Positions 52,116 through 59,781 of a DNA stretch of 64,000 nucleotides are shown here, piece by piece. The notes below the pieces were generated by a model that was not told where the DNA came from, made no database searches, and saw only the letters and a program-made list of their open reading frames with translations. This DNA comes from Mycolicibacterium sp. S2-37 (GTDB lineage Bacteria > Actinomycetota > Actinomycetes > Mycobacteriales > Mycobacteriaceae): the NCBI RefSeq assembly GCF_017352375.1, contig NZ_JAFEVR010000010.1, forward strand, positions 1 through 64,000, written 5' to 3'. The translations under genes and the position numbers were made by a program. The stretch's first letter is position 1. Every line of letters begins with the position of its first letter.

Positions 52116-53029
52116 CGGTCCACCCCCTCGCCCAGTCCGGTCAGCCAGCGTGTCGCGTCGTCGCCCGCGGGTGGTACCGCACCCACAGCGGTGCCCGTCG
52201 GCCAGGAACCCAGATATCTCACATCTGCACAACGACGGTGCAGCGCCTTGAGTGCCTCGGCGACCGCATCGTCATCCAGATGGCCGACGAAGTCGAGGAA
52301 GAAGACGTAGCTGCCCAGTCGAGTGCGGGTGGGCCGGGATTCGATCCGGGTCAGGTCGATATCGCGGATCGACAGCTCGGTCATGGCGTTGACCAGCGCG
52401 CCCGGTGTGTTCGGCACGCTCAGGGCCACCGACGTGCGGTCGGCACCGGTGCGGGCGGGCGGCGGCGCGGGCGGGCCGACGAGAACGAAGCGGGTGCGGG
52501 CGTTCGCCTCGTCCACGACGCCCGAAGCCAGGCTGCGCAACCGGTATCGTTCGGCGGCCAGCACGGTGCTGACACCGGCGTCCGCACGGCCGGCGGCGAC
52601 GTCCGCAGCGGCCGCGGCGTTGGAATGGGCCGGAACGACGCGGGCCCCGGGCAGGTTGGCGGCCAGCCACTGACGCACCTGCGCCAGGGCCACCGGGAAG
52701 GCTGCGACGGTCTCGACGTCGCCGGTGTGGTCGGGCCGCACCACGATGCTGAAGGCGACGTCGAGGGTGAGTTCGGCGAAGATCTGCAGCCGCGTTCCCA
52801 CGGCCAGGCTGTCCAGCGTGGGCGAGACGGACCCGTCGATCGAGTTCTCGATGGGGACGCAGGCGTAGTCCACGGTGCCGGCGCGCACGGCGGCCAGACC
52901 GGCCGGGGTGCTGTCGGTGGGCACCCCGATGACCTCGCCCCCGCCCGGCACCATGTCGCCGCTGATCATCTGCCGAAGCGCCGACTCGGTGAAGGTCCCC
53001 TCCGGGCCGAGGAAAGCGATGCGCGGCAC
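52112..53029 (-). CDS. pheA: Prephenate dehydratase
   Basis: A 305-residue enzyme converting prephenate to phenylpyruvate in phenylalanine synthesis. The catalytic periplasmic-binding-protein-like domain (1-185) starts RIAFLGPEGTFTESA and has the conserved PIENSIDGSV, and the threonine of TRFVLVG at its end. A C-terminal ACT domain (about 200-285, VALSVPNTPGALVNAM, ESRPTRTRLGSYVFF) binds phenylalanine for feedback inhibition. It starts at GTG 53029. The 115-bp gap to the divergent DUF2470 gene carries an iron box. Confidence 0.95.
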   Translation of the reverse strand: MPRIAFLGPEGTFTESALRQMISGDMVPGGGEVIGVPTDSTPAGLAAVRAGTVDYACVPIENSIDGSVSPTLDSLAVGTRLQIFAELTLDVAFSIVVRPDHTGDVETVAAFPVALAQVRQWLAANLPGARVVPAHSNAAAAADVAAGRADAGVSTVLAAERYRLRSLASGVVDEANARTRFVLVGPPAPPPARTGADRTSVALSVPNTPGALVNAMTELSIRDIDLTRIESRPTRTRLGSYVFFLDFVGHLDDDAVAEALKALHRRCADVRYLGSWPTGTAVGAVPPAGDDATRWLTGLGEGVDR

Positions 53030-53095
53030 GCCCCAACCCTATCGGCTGACGCGCTGCCGCCGGGGCAAAGTCTTGCGCCGGCCCGAGGGCCGTAG

Positions 53096-53114
53096 TTAAG
53101 TAAGGCTTACCTCA
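53096..53114 (+). promoter_or_regulatory. IdeR-type iron box upstream of DUF2470 gene
   Basis: The 19 bases TTAAGTAAGGCTTACCTCA match 15 of 19 positions of the IdeR/DtxR consensus palindrome as I remember it. The site lies 31 bp before the gene start. It predicts iron-dependent repression by IdeR. The same 13-mer CTTACCTCACTAA recurs before bfrB. Confidence 0.8.
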
Positions 53115-53144
53115 CTAACTGAACTCGAACCGAAAGGCGGCGCG

Positions 53145-53954
53145 ATGGCAGTGTTCCCTCCGACGTCCACCGCATCAGGACCGACGACGGCCGAGCGGAT
53201 CCGCAGCGCGTGTGCGCGCGGCGGCGGGGCGATGCTCGCCGTCGAGGGGCTCGATCCGGTCGCCACCCCGGTACACCAACTGCTCGACGACGGCTCCTTC
53301 GCGATCACCGTGCCGACGAACGGTCCGCTCGCCGGCATGGTCGTCGACTCGGGTGCCGCCGGTGTGCAGGCCGTGCTGGAGATGACCGACTACGCACCGC
53401 TACCCCTGCGCGAACCGGTCCGGTCGCTGGTGTGGATCCGCGGCCGCGTCCACTGCGTGCCAGACGCCGAGGTGGCCGAGATGCTCGACCTCATCGCCAC
53501 CGTCGACCCCAACCCCGCTCTCCTGCAGGTGAATTCCGGGGAGGGTGCACGCTCGGCGCTGATGCGTCTGGAGATCGAGTCCGTGGTCGTCGCCGACTCC
53601 ACCGGCGCGGAGTCCGTCGGCCTCGGCGTCCTGCTGCAGGCCCGGCCCGATCCGTTCTGCGCGATGGAGTCGTGCTGGCTGCAGCACATGGAGTCCGCGC
53701 ACCAGGATGTCGTGGAGCGCCTGGCGACCCGGCTGCCGGTGACGATGCGCCGTGGCCGGGTGCGCCCGCTGGGCCTCGACCGCTACGGCGTCCAGTTGCG
53801 CGTCGAGGACGAGGACGGCGACCACGACGTGCGGCTGCCGTTCGCCAAGCCGGTCGATGACGTCACCGGCCTGAGCCAGGCCATCCGGGTGCTGATGGGC
53901 TGCCCCTTCATCAACGGCCTGCGGGCCCGGCGCCTGGAGCACCCGGGCGGCTAG
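53145..53954 (+). CDS. DUF2470 domain protein (Rv3839-like), iron-regulated
   Basis: A 269-residue protein with the C-terminal DUF2470 fold (ESAHQDVVERLATRLP... VRLPFAKPVDDVTGL) and an N-terminal split-barrel-like part. The same pairing occurs in HugZ-type haem-degrading proteins, so a link to haem or flavin is plausible. M. tuberculosis Rv3839 is known as iron-repressed, and the good iron box 31 bp upstream predicts the same here. It begins at ATG 53145 with GAAAGGCGG upstream, and is followed within nine bases by the CPBP protease gene. The exact role is unknown. Confidence 0.87.
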   Translation: MAVFPPTSTASGPTTAERIRSACARGGGAMLAVEGLDPVATPVHQLLDDGSFAITVPTNGPLAGMVVDSGAAGVQAVLEMTDYAPLPLREPVRSLVWIRGRVHCVPDAEVAEMLDLIATVDPNPALLQVNSGEGARSALMRLEIESVVVADSTGAESVGLGVLLQARPDPFCAMESCWLQHMESAHQDVVERLATRLPVTMRRGRVRPLGLDRYGVQLRVEDEDGDHDVRLPFAKPVDDVTGLSQAIRVLMGCPFINGLRARRLEHPGG

Positions 53955-53963
53955 CCTTTGGCG

Positions 53964-54731
53964 GTGCCCGAACCCACCGGCGAACTGAGCGATGAGCGCC
54001 GGCGTGCACTGCGCATCGAGATCGCCGTCGTCCTGGCGGTCACCTTCGGCCTGAGCGCCTATACGGCGCTGCTCAACCTCGTCGAGTCCGTGCTGCTCGG
54101 GCTGTCCGGCCAGGTGGTGGCGCTCAATCCGAAGCGCTCGCCCTATGACCTCATCGACCTGGGGCTGAACCTGGCCGGCGTCTTCCAGCTGCTGGCCTGG
54201 GGTGGGCTGGGGCTCTATCTGCTGTGGCGGGGTGGATCGCGTCTGGTCGACATCGGGCTGGGACGGGTGCAGCTGCGCGGCGATCTGCTCGGCGGACTGG
54301 GGCTGGCCGCGCTGATCGGCCTGCCCGGGTTGGCGCTCTATCAGGTCGCCCGGGCGCTCGGAATCAACGCGTCGGTCGAACCCGCCGAGCTCTACGACAC
54401 GTGGTGGCGCATCCCGGTGCTGCTGCTCATCTCCTTCGCCAACGGCTGGGCCGAGGAGATCATCGTCGTCGGCTTCCTGCTGACCCGGCTGCGGCAGCTG
54501 AAGGTGAGCCCCGTCGTCGCGATCGTGCTGTCGAGCCTGCTGCGCGGCGCCTACCACCTGTATCAGGGCTTCGGGGCCGGCCTGGGCAACGTGGCGATGG
54601 GCCTGGTGTTCGGATACGTCTGGCATCGCACCGGGCGGCTGTGGCCGCTGATCATCGCGCACGCGCTGATCGACGCCGTCGCGTTCGTCGGCTACGCCCT
54701 GCTGGCCGGCCACCTCGGCTGGCTGCGCTGA
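53964..54731 (+). CDS. CPBP-family intramembrane metalloprotease
   Basis: A 255-residue polytopic membrane protein of the CAAX protease/bacteriocin-processing type. The catalytic EE is in GWAEEIIVVGFLLTRL, then the second motif RGAYHLYQG, and IIAHALIDAV is the third. About six to seven hydrophobic helices are present. GTG 53964 (MPEPTGEL) was chosen; a TTG at 53958 adds two residues. It is immediately downstream of the iron-regulated DUF2470 gene and may be co-transcribed with it, which would place it under iron control. The substrate is unknown. Confidence 0.87.
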   Translation: MPEPTGELSDERRRALRIEIAVVLAVTFGLSAYTALLNLVESVLLGLSGQVVALNPKRSPYDLIDLGLNLAGVFQLLAWGGLGLYLLWRGGSRLVDIGLGRVQLRGDLLGGLGLAALIGLPGLALYQVARALGINASVEPAELYDTWWRIPVLLLISFANGWAEEIIVVGFLLTRLRQLKVSPVVAIVLSSLLRGAYHLYQGFGAGLGNVAMGLVFGYVWHRTGRLWPLIIAHALIDAVAFVGYALLAGHLGWLR

Positions 54732-54761
54732 TCCCCGCCGTCCAGCACGTACATTTCTGCT

Positions 54762-55976
54762 GTGGATCCGAACCGGCCGCGGCGCGAACCGCCCCAGGTC
54801 ATCCGCCGCGACCCCGGCTTCCGGCCGCCGCCACCCCGGTGGCCGCCCAATCCGCCCACGCCGCCGCTCACACCACCGCCGCCGGCCTGGGAGCAGCGCC
54901 TCCCTCCGCCGCCACCCCGACCACCCGCGCCGCCACCCCGGCCACCCGCGTCCCGGCCCCCCGCACCGCGGCCCCCGGCACCGCCGCCATCCCCGCTGGC
55001 CCACCGACCCCGGCGGAAACGGCGCTGGGGCCGCATCGTGCTCACCGTGCTGCTGGTGCTGGTGTTCTCCGCCGTCGGTCTCGGCGTATGGGTGGACACC
55101 TCGCTGCACCGCATCCCCGCGCTGGCCGCCTATCCGGACCGTCCCGCCGCAGCCCGCGGCACCACCTGGCTGCTCGTCGGCTCGGACAGCCGCGCGGGGC
55201 TCGACGCCGAACAGCAGGCGGACCTGGCGACCGGCGGGGAGGTCGGCAACGGGCGCACCGACACCATCATGCTGGTGCACCTACCCGGCCTGTTCTCGAG
55301 CGCACCGACGACGCTGGTGTCCATTCCCCGGGACTCCTACGTGCCGATCCCCGGCTACGGCGAGGACAAGATCAACGCGGCGTTCGCACTCGGCGGCGCG
55401 TCGCTGCTCGCCCAGACCGTCGAAGAAGCCACCGGCCTGCGCCTCGACCACTACGCCGAGGTCGGCTTCGACGGATTCGCCGCGCTGGTCGACGCCGTCG
55501 GCGGGGTTCGGGTCTGCCCGGCCGAACCGATCAGCGATCCGTTGGCCGGTATCGACCTGCCCGCCGGCTGCCAGGAACTCGACGGCCGCGACGCGCTGGG
55601 CTTCGTCAGGACCCGCGCCACCGCCCGCGCCGACCTCGACCGGATGGTGCATCAGCGGGAGTTCATGTCGGCGCTACTGAACCGTGCCGGCGACCCCACC
55701 GTGTTGCTCAACCCGCTGCGCTGGGTGCCGATGGCCCACGCCGCAAGCGGATCGCTGACCGTCGACGAGGGGGCCCACCTGTGGGATCTGGCCCGGCTGG
55801 GCTGGGGCCTGCGCGGCGATGTCACGACGACGACGGTGCCGATCGGCGACTTCACCGACGGTGCGTCCGGGTCGGTGGTGGTGTGGGACGACGACGCGGC
55901 GGGCCGGCTGTTCGCTGCGCTCGCCGACGACGCGGCGGTCCCGCCCGACGTGCTCGACGCCGGACAGATCCGATAG
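54762..55976 (+). CDS. LytR-CpsA-Psr (LCP) family protein (Rv3840-like, full length)
   Basis: A 404-residue membrane-anchored enzyme of the LCP type, the family that ligates arabinogalactan to peptidoglycan in mycobacteria. The first 80 residues are an extremely Pro-rich cytoplasmic tail. One helix (about 88-112) leads to the outer LCP domain with GSDSRAGL, RTDTIMLVHL, SIPRDSYVPIPGYGEDKINAAF and FVRTRATARADLDRM, which carry the conserved Arg and Asp ligands for the lipid diphosphate. My memory is that M. tuberculosis Rv3840 at this position is only a short remnant. GTG 54762 starts it. bfrB follows after a 133-bp control region. Confidence 0.88.
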   Translation: MDPNRPRREPPQVIRRDPGFRPPPPRWPPNPPTPPLTPPPPAWEQRLPPPPPRPPAPPPRPPASRPPAPRPPAPPPSPLAHRPRRKRRWGRIVLTVLLVLVFSAVGLGVWVDTSLHRIPALAAYPDRPAAARGTTWLLVGSDSRAGLDAEQQADLATGGEVGNGRTDTIMLVHLPGLFSSAPTTLVSIPRDSYVPIPGYGEDKINAAFALGGASLLAQTVEEATGLRLDHYAEVGFDGFAALVDAVGGVRVCPAEPISDPLAGIDLPAGCQELDGRDALGFVRTRATARADLDRMVHQREFMSALLNRAGDPTVLLNPLRWVPMAHAASGSLTVDEGAHLWDLARLGWGLRGDVTTTTVPIGDFTDGASGSVVVWDDDAAGRLFAALADDAAVPPDVLDAGQIR

Positions 55977-56017
55977 GCGACTCCTCCAGCAAACCGGCAA
56001 GGAGTCTGTGCCCACCG

Positions 56018-56071
56018 TCACAATAGCCTTACCTCACTAAGGGAACCCTTGCCTCAATAAGGCTCACCTTC
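56018..56071 (+). promoter_or_regulatory. Tandem degenerate iron boxes upstream of bfrB
   Basis: Three 19-base windows (56018-56036, 56038-56056, 56053-56071) each match 11-12 positions of the IdeR palindrome, best in their right halves. They end just before the candidate -35 region. IdeR activates bfrB from tandem boxes in M. tuberculosis, and the layout fits that. Confidence 0.65.
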
Positions 56072-56072
56072 G

Positions 56073-56103
56073 ATGACAATAGGGTCTGACCTGCACTATT
56101 GTC
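56073..56103 (+). promoter_or_regulatory. Candidate bfrB promoter within an inverted repeat
   Basis: ATGACA (56073-56078) and TATTGT (56097-56102) with 18 bp between form a -35/-10 pair whose start point would fall at or next to the ATG at 56110. A perfect 8-bp inverted repeat, GACAATAG and CTATTGTC (56075-56082, 56096-56103), spans both elements. Confidence 0.55.
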
Positions 56104-56109
56104 GATCTC

Positions 56110-56655
56110 ATGACGACTTCAGCCGCAGTGGACACCAAGTTCCACGCTCTCATCTCCGACCAGATCCGCAACGAGTTCACGGCGTCTCAGCAATACATCG
56201 CCCTGGCGGCGCACTTCGACGTGACGGACCTGCCGCAGCTCGCCAAGTTCTTCTACAGCCAGGCGGTCGAGGAGCGCAATCACGCCATGGCGCTGGTGCA
56301 GTACCTCGTCGACCGCGACGTCGAGGTGGAGATCCCGGGCATCGGCGAGGTGTGCAACCGCTTCGACACCCCGCGCGACGCGCTGGCCCTGGCCCTGGAT
56401 CAGGAGCGCGCCGTCACCGAACAGGTCAGCCGGCTGGCCAGCGTCGCCCGCGAGGAGGGCGACTACCTCGGCGAGCAGTTCATGCAGTGGTTCCTGCGTG
56501 AGCAGGTCGAAGAGGTGGCCACCATGACCACGCTGGTGCGCATCGCCGATCGCGCCGGTTCCAACCTGTTCCACCTGGAGGACTTCGTCGCGCGCGAACT
56601 CACCACCGACCGCAGCGACGCGGGCGCTCCCCCGGCCGCCGGCGGCTGGCTGTAG
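56110..56655 (+). CDS. bfrB: Ferritin BfrB
   Basis: A 181-residue non-haem ferritin that stores iron in a 24-subunit cage. The ferroxidase residues lie in NEFTASQQYIALA, QAVEERNHAMALVQY and LREQVEEVATM. The C-terminal tail is longer than in most ferritins, as in M. tuberculosis BfrB. It starts at ATG 56110. No Shine-Dalgarno sequence is seen and the predicted transcript start is at the ATG, so it may be leaderless. Iron boxes upstream predict activation by iron-loaded IdeR. It is convergent with glpQ1. Confidence 0.95.
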   Translation: MTTSAAVDTKFHALISDQIRNEFTASQQYIALAAHFDVTDLPQLAKFFYSQAVEERNHAMALVQYLVDRDVEVEIPGIGEVCNRFDTPRDALALALDQERAVTEQVSRLASVAREEGDYLGEQFMQWFLREQVEEVATMTTLVRIADRAGSNLFHLEDFVARELTTDRSDAGAPPAAGGWL

Positions 56656-56679
56656 CTCCCGGCGCCCCGCTGGGCAAGG

Positions 56680-57507
56680 TCAGTCGCGACCAGCCGCCCC
56701 GGTCAGACCGTTCTGTAGCCAGTCCTTGGTCCGACCGGGGTGGTTCGTCGCCACCCAGGCGACCCCGAGGTCCCGGCAGTACCGCACATCCTCGTAGTGG
56801 TCGACGGTCCAGCAGTACAGTGCGCGCCCCTGCGCGGCCGCCCGGTCGACCAGCTCGGGGTGTTCGCGAAGCGTCATGATCGACGGGCCCACCGCGGTGG
56901 CGCCGACCGTAGTGGCGGCGCTGCCCCCCAGATATCGCGACGTCTCGCCCAGCAGCACCGTCGGCAGCATCGGCGCCGCGCGCCGGATCCGCCACACCGC
57001 GGCGGCCGAGAACGACATCACCACCGCGCGCGACAGATCCGCCGACGCGGGTGCGGCGATGCCGTACCGGTGCAGCAGCGCCAGCACCTTGTTCTCCACG
57101 AGCGCGCCGTAGCGCACCGGGTGCTTGGTCTCGATGAACAGCTTCACCGGCCGGTGCCAGTCGAGGACCAGCCGCACGAGGTCCTCCAGCGTCAGCAGTT
57201 CGGTGACGCCCTGGCTGCCGTCGGGCCGCCAGCTCGCATGCCATGAGCCGTAGTCCAGTCGGCGCAGCTGCGCCAGCGTCATCTCGCTGACGGCTCCGGT
57301 GCCCGACGAGGTGCGGTCGACGCGCCGGTCGTGCACACACACCAGATGGCCGTCGGACGTCAGGCGGACGTCGCATTCGACGCCGTCGGCGCCTTCGCGC
57401 AGGGCCAGATCGTAGGCAGCCAGGGTGTGTTCGGGCCGGTCGGCCGACGCGCCGCGGTGCGCCACCACGAAGGGATGACCGCCCAGGGTGCCGTCATCCG
57501 GTTGCAT
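56680..57507 (-). CDS. glpQ1: Glycerophosphodiester phosphodiesterase GlpQ1
   Basis: A 275-residue TIM-barrel enzyme that hydrolyses glycerophosphodiesters to glycerol 3-phosphate and an alcohol. Metal and catalytic residues are in VAHRGASADRPEHT, GADGVECDVRLTSDG and VCVHDRRVDRTSSG. KLFIETKHP is the further conserved strand. No signal peptide is visible, so it acts in the cytoplasm on lipid headgroups. It begins at ATG 57507, five bases after the DUF4328 gene stop, so they form one unit. Synteny matches Rv3842c. Confidence 0.93.
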   Translation of the reverse strand: MQPDDGTLGGHPFVVAHRGASADRPEHTLAAYDLALREGADGVECDVRLTSDGHLVCVHDRRVDRTSSGTGAVSEMTLAQLRRLDYGSWHASWRPDGSQGVTELLTLEDLVRLVLDWHRPVKLFIETKHPVRYGALVENKVLALLHRYGIAAPASADLSRAVVMSFSAAAVWRIRRAAPMLPTVLLGETSRYLGGSAATTVGATAVGPSIMTLREHPELVDRAAAQGRALYCWTVDHYEDVRYCRDLGVAWVATNHPGRTKDWLQNGLTGAAGRD

Positions 57508-57512
57508 GCGCC

Positions 57513-58556
57513 CTATGCTGCCGGGTTCTGGCCGTCGGACTCAACCGGACGGGCCGATTCGGGGTCGGCCGGCCGGGCGGGCGCGGCGGCGGACCGGGAA
57601 TCGTCGGGCACCATCACCCAACGCTTGACCGGCCGGGACACCGGTGTCCGCTCGAATCCGGCGAGCACCTGGTGGGTGAGCAGGAGCGCGGCGAGCGCGG
57701 TCAGATAGGCCACGGTCGTCGTCACCGTGTTGTCCGCGATGCCCTGCGCGTCGGTGGCGAAGCTGGTGGCGATCGAGAAGATCGACAGGATCGTGCTGAG
57801 CACCCATACGATCCACCAGACGGTGATCGGTCTGCGCAGGATCGACGACTTGTGCTCCAGCGCAGCGAGTTCGATCACGAAGACGGGCGCGAAGACCAGG
57901 TTGGCCAGGGGGATCAGGCAGCCCAGGCGCAGCTGCCACACCCCTCGGGGATCGGTTTGCCCGTGGTAGGCGTACGCGGCGCCGCGCCGCGCGATCAGCC
58001 AGTTGGTCAGCACGATGATGCTGCCGACCACCAGGAACAGCGACAGCACGCTCAGTGCCACGGCCAGCCAGGTGGCCGCGCCTGCGAGGTACGGGTTGAG
58101 CAGTACCGTGCGGTTGACCAGCAGCAGCGCGTAGCGCACCGCGTGGATGAGTGCCGTCGCTCCCAGCACGCCCATGGTGACCGTCAGCGTGGCCCGGGCG
58201 ACCGCCCCGGACGGACCGCGGTAGGCCTGCGGGGCGGCGTCGTGGCGGGTCTCGAAGTGCTCGACGAGCCCCCACCGCGGAACGGAGCTGTAGCGCGGGG
58301 TCGGGCCGAGCGGACGGCGCCGGGCGCGGGGCGGTGGCGGAGCTCCGGGACGTACGGCGATCCACCGATATCCCGCCGGCAGCCGCGGCGGCGCACCCTG
58401 CGGCCCCGGACCGGGCGTGACCGAGCGCGGGCTCCACTCCGAAGCCGGTGCGTAGCCCGACGGCGCGAGCAGGGCGCCCTGACAGCGCGGACACCACTCA
58501 CGCTGCCGGTCGCGCACGTTCCACCGCGTTCCGCAGCGGGAACACACCTGGATCAT
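57513..58556 (-). CDS. DUF4328 membrane protein with N-terminal zinc ribbon (Rv3843c-like)
   Basis: A 347-residue membrane protein of unknown function. The N terminus IQVCSRCGTRWNVRDRQREWCPRCQG is a four-Cys zinc ribbon. A Pro/Arg-rich linker reaches to about 85. Five or six hydrophobic segments follow (TVTMGVLGATALIHAV, LAVALSVLSLFLVVGSIIVL, LIPLANLVFAPVFVIELA and others), the DUF4328 arrangement. The C-terminal tail is acidic and Pro-rich. It is upstream of glpQ1 and co-directional with it. Position and length match M. tuberculosis Rv3843c. Confidence 0.85.
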   Translation of the reverse strand: MIQVCSRCGTRWNVRDRQREWCPRCQGALLAPSGYAPASEWSPRSVTPGPGPQGAPPRLPAGYRWIAVRPGAPPPPRARRRPLGPTPRYSSVPRWGLVEHFETRHDAAPQAYRGPSGAVARATLTVTMGVLGATALIHAVRYALLLVNRTVLLNPYLAGAATWLAVALSVLSLFLVVGSIIVLTNWLIARRGAAYAYHGQTDPRGVWQLRLGCLIPLANLVFAPVFVIELAALEHKSSILRRPITVWWIVWVLSTILSIFSIATSFATDAQGIADNTVTTTVAYLTALAALLLTHQVLAGFERTPVSRPVKRWVMVPDDSRSAAAPARPADPESARPVESDGQNPAA

Positions 58557-58578
58557 CCGATCAGCCTAGCGGCGGCGG

Positions 58579-58920
58579 TCAGACCGAACCCTGGTCGCCG
58601 CCGTCGGTGACGACGGGACGGCCGGCCTCCGCCCAGGCCAGCATTCCGCCGCTGACGTTGGCCGCGCGGTATCCGTTGCGCACCAGATACGCCGCGACCC
58701 GCTGCGAACGTCCACCGCCGTGGCACACCACGAAGTACTCGGTGTCCGTCTCGAGGTCGCCGACCCGGGCCGGGACCTCGCCCATGGGTACGTGCGTCGC
58801 GTCCGGCGCGTGGCCGCGCAACCACTCGTCGGGTTCGCGGACGTCGAGCAGGACCTTCGCCCCGTCGAACGCGCTGGGCAATTCACTGACCGCCACCTGG
58901 GGGACATCGACGTCGTCCAT
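58579..58920 (-). CDS. Single-domain rhodanese-like protein
   Basis: A 113-residue sulfurtransferase-type protein. It has the LLDVREPDEWLRGHAPDATHVPMG substrate-side motif and the active-site cysteine in YFVVCHGGGRSQRVA. It may carry persulfide sulfur or respond to redox state; no partner is evident. It starts at ATG 58920, and its stop lies 22 bp before the DUF4328 gene, so the three genes may be one transcript. Immediately upstream is a gene-less stretch with DnaA boxes. Confidence 0.88.
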   Translation of the reverse strand: MDDVDVPQVAVSELPSAFDGAKVLLDVREPDEWLRGHAPDATHVPMGEVPARVGDLETDTEYFVVCHGGGRSQRVAAYLVRNGYRAANVSGGMLAWAEAGRPVVTDGGDQGSV

Positions 58921-59497
58921 GAGCCCATGCTGTCACGCCCACCGGAACGTCGCCGACGGCCGGGGAACAGCAATCGAGAAGTTATCCACAGTTTCCACAG
59001 GTTCATCCACAGGCCACCACCCGTGTCGATCAGGTTTGCGCCGGTAAGACTGTGCGCTTGCTGAGTGAAATTGTGGATAACTGGGTACTGGCTGCGGGTC
59101 GACGGCAACCGCTGCGGGTGTCTCGAGCTAATCACCTGCGAATAGTTGACGACCGTCGATTCTCGTGACCGGCGGACAGCGGCGCGCGGTCAGGAACCCG
59201 ACGCGCACGACGGGTGCTCGCCGTGCCCGGGAGCGGAGCCCGGCGGCCCCCACCGCGCGACACCCCTCCCCGCGGCCGGCCTCGCGTCCTCATTGCGCTC
59301 ATGGTGAATCTGACCGGGCAGGGCCGACGAAGGCACCGCCGACGTCCGGCCTCGCGGTGCGTGCGCAGACACTTCATCGGCGCCGTTCACCCGATTTCGC
59401 GACGCGCCCGGCAACGGGATATGATCAGCGTCACACGGGGGCGTTGTGATGGATCTCACCGGGGGTGGAGCGTGTACATGCAGGTCAGGGGTTCGTG
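58921..59497. other. 577-bp gene-less region with DnaA boxes
   Basis: No convincing gene is found. The left third holds the DnaA-box cluster described separately. The middle part (about 59130-59390) is plain GC-rich sequence whose open frames are Arg-rich shadows. The right end carries a TATGAT at 59420-59425 that could be the -10 of a promoter for the small membrane protein gene. Confidence 0.6.
58982..59080. promoter_or_regulatory. Cluster of DnaA boxes
   Basis: Two exact TTATCCACA boxes face each other, at 58982-58990 (+) and 59072-59080 (-). Between them lie TCATCCACA (59003-59011, one mismatch) and GTTTCCACA (58991-58999, two mismatches). Four boxes in 99 bp is far above chance in DNA of this GC content. 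It may titrate DnaA or regulate the adjacent rhodanese gene. Confidence 0.75.
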
Positions 59498-59656
59498 ATG
59501 GCGTCGCATTCAGTGGGTCCCGGGTCGGCGATCCCGCCGTCTGAGTGGCAGGCCTCGCCCGAGGTGTACACGCACAGCCAGTTGATCGCTTGTCTGCGCG
59601 CCGGCGTCATCGCGTTGGTGCTGCTGGGGATCCTCGCCCTGATCATCCTGTTCTGA
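59498..59656 (+). CDS. Small single-pass membrane protein
   Basis: A 52-residue protein. A polar N-terminal half (PPSEWQASPEVYTHSQL) is followed by one C-terminal membrane helix (LRAGVIALVLLGILALIILF) ending the protein. ATG 59498 has AGGGG about nine bases upstream, better than the in-frame codons at 59465. A TATGAT at 59420 could drive it. It stands alone ahead of sodA and is separated from it by a hairpin. I do not recognise the family, and coding status rests on the ribosome site and the clean helix. Confidence 0.6.
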   Translation: MASHSVGPGSAIPPSEWQASPEVYTHSQLIACLRAGVIALVLLGILALIILF

Positions 59657-59684
59657 ACGCGCCGAGTCGGGTACTGATGTGCTA

Positions 59685-59706
59685 GCACCGCGCGTCCTTG
59701 CGGTGC
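59685..59706 (+). terminator. Hairpin between small membrane protein gene and sodA
   Basis: GCACCGC and GCGGTGC form a perfect 7-bp stem around an 8-base loop. It lies 28 bp after the small gene and 76 bp before sodA. It could be a terminator or part of the sodA leader. Confidence 0.4.
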
Positions 59707-59781
59707 ACGCGGCGATGGAGCAAGGTTGACGTCGAGGTTGAGGACGACGAGCTCCATCGATCACCTGACGGAAGGAACCCT

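Noticed and set aside
59420-59425. TATGAT as a firm promoter for the small membrane protein
   Set aside because: The -10 is good but no convincing -35 lies at the right distance, so it is noted only within the gene-less region.
59132-59464. Several 80-95-codon frames on both strands over the gene-less region
   Set aside because: They overlap each other, are Arg/Pro-rich, and have no convincing ribosome site. The real content there appears regulatory.
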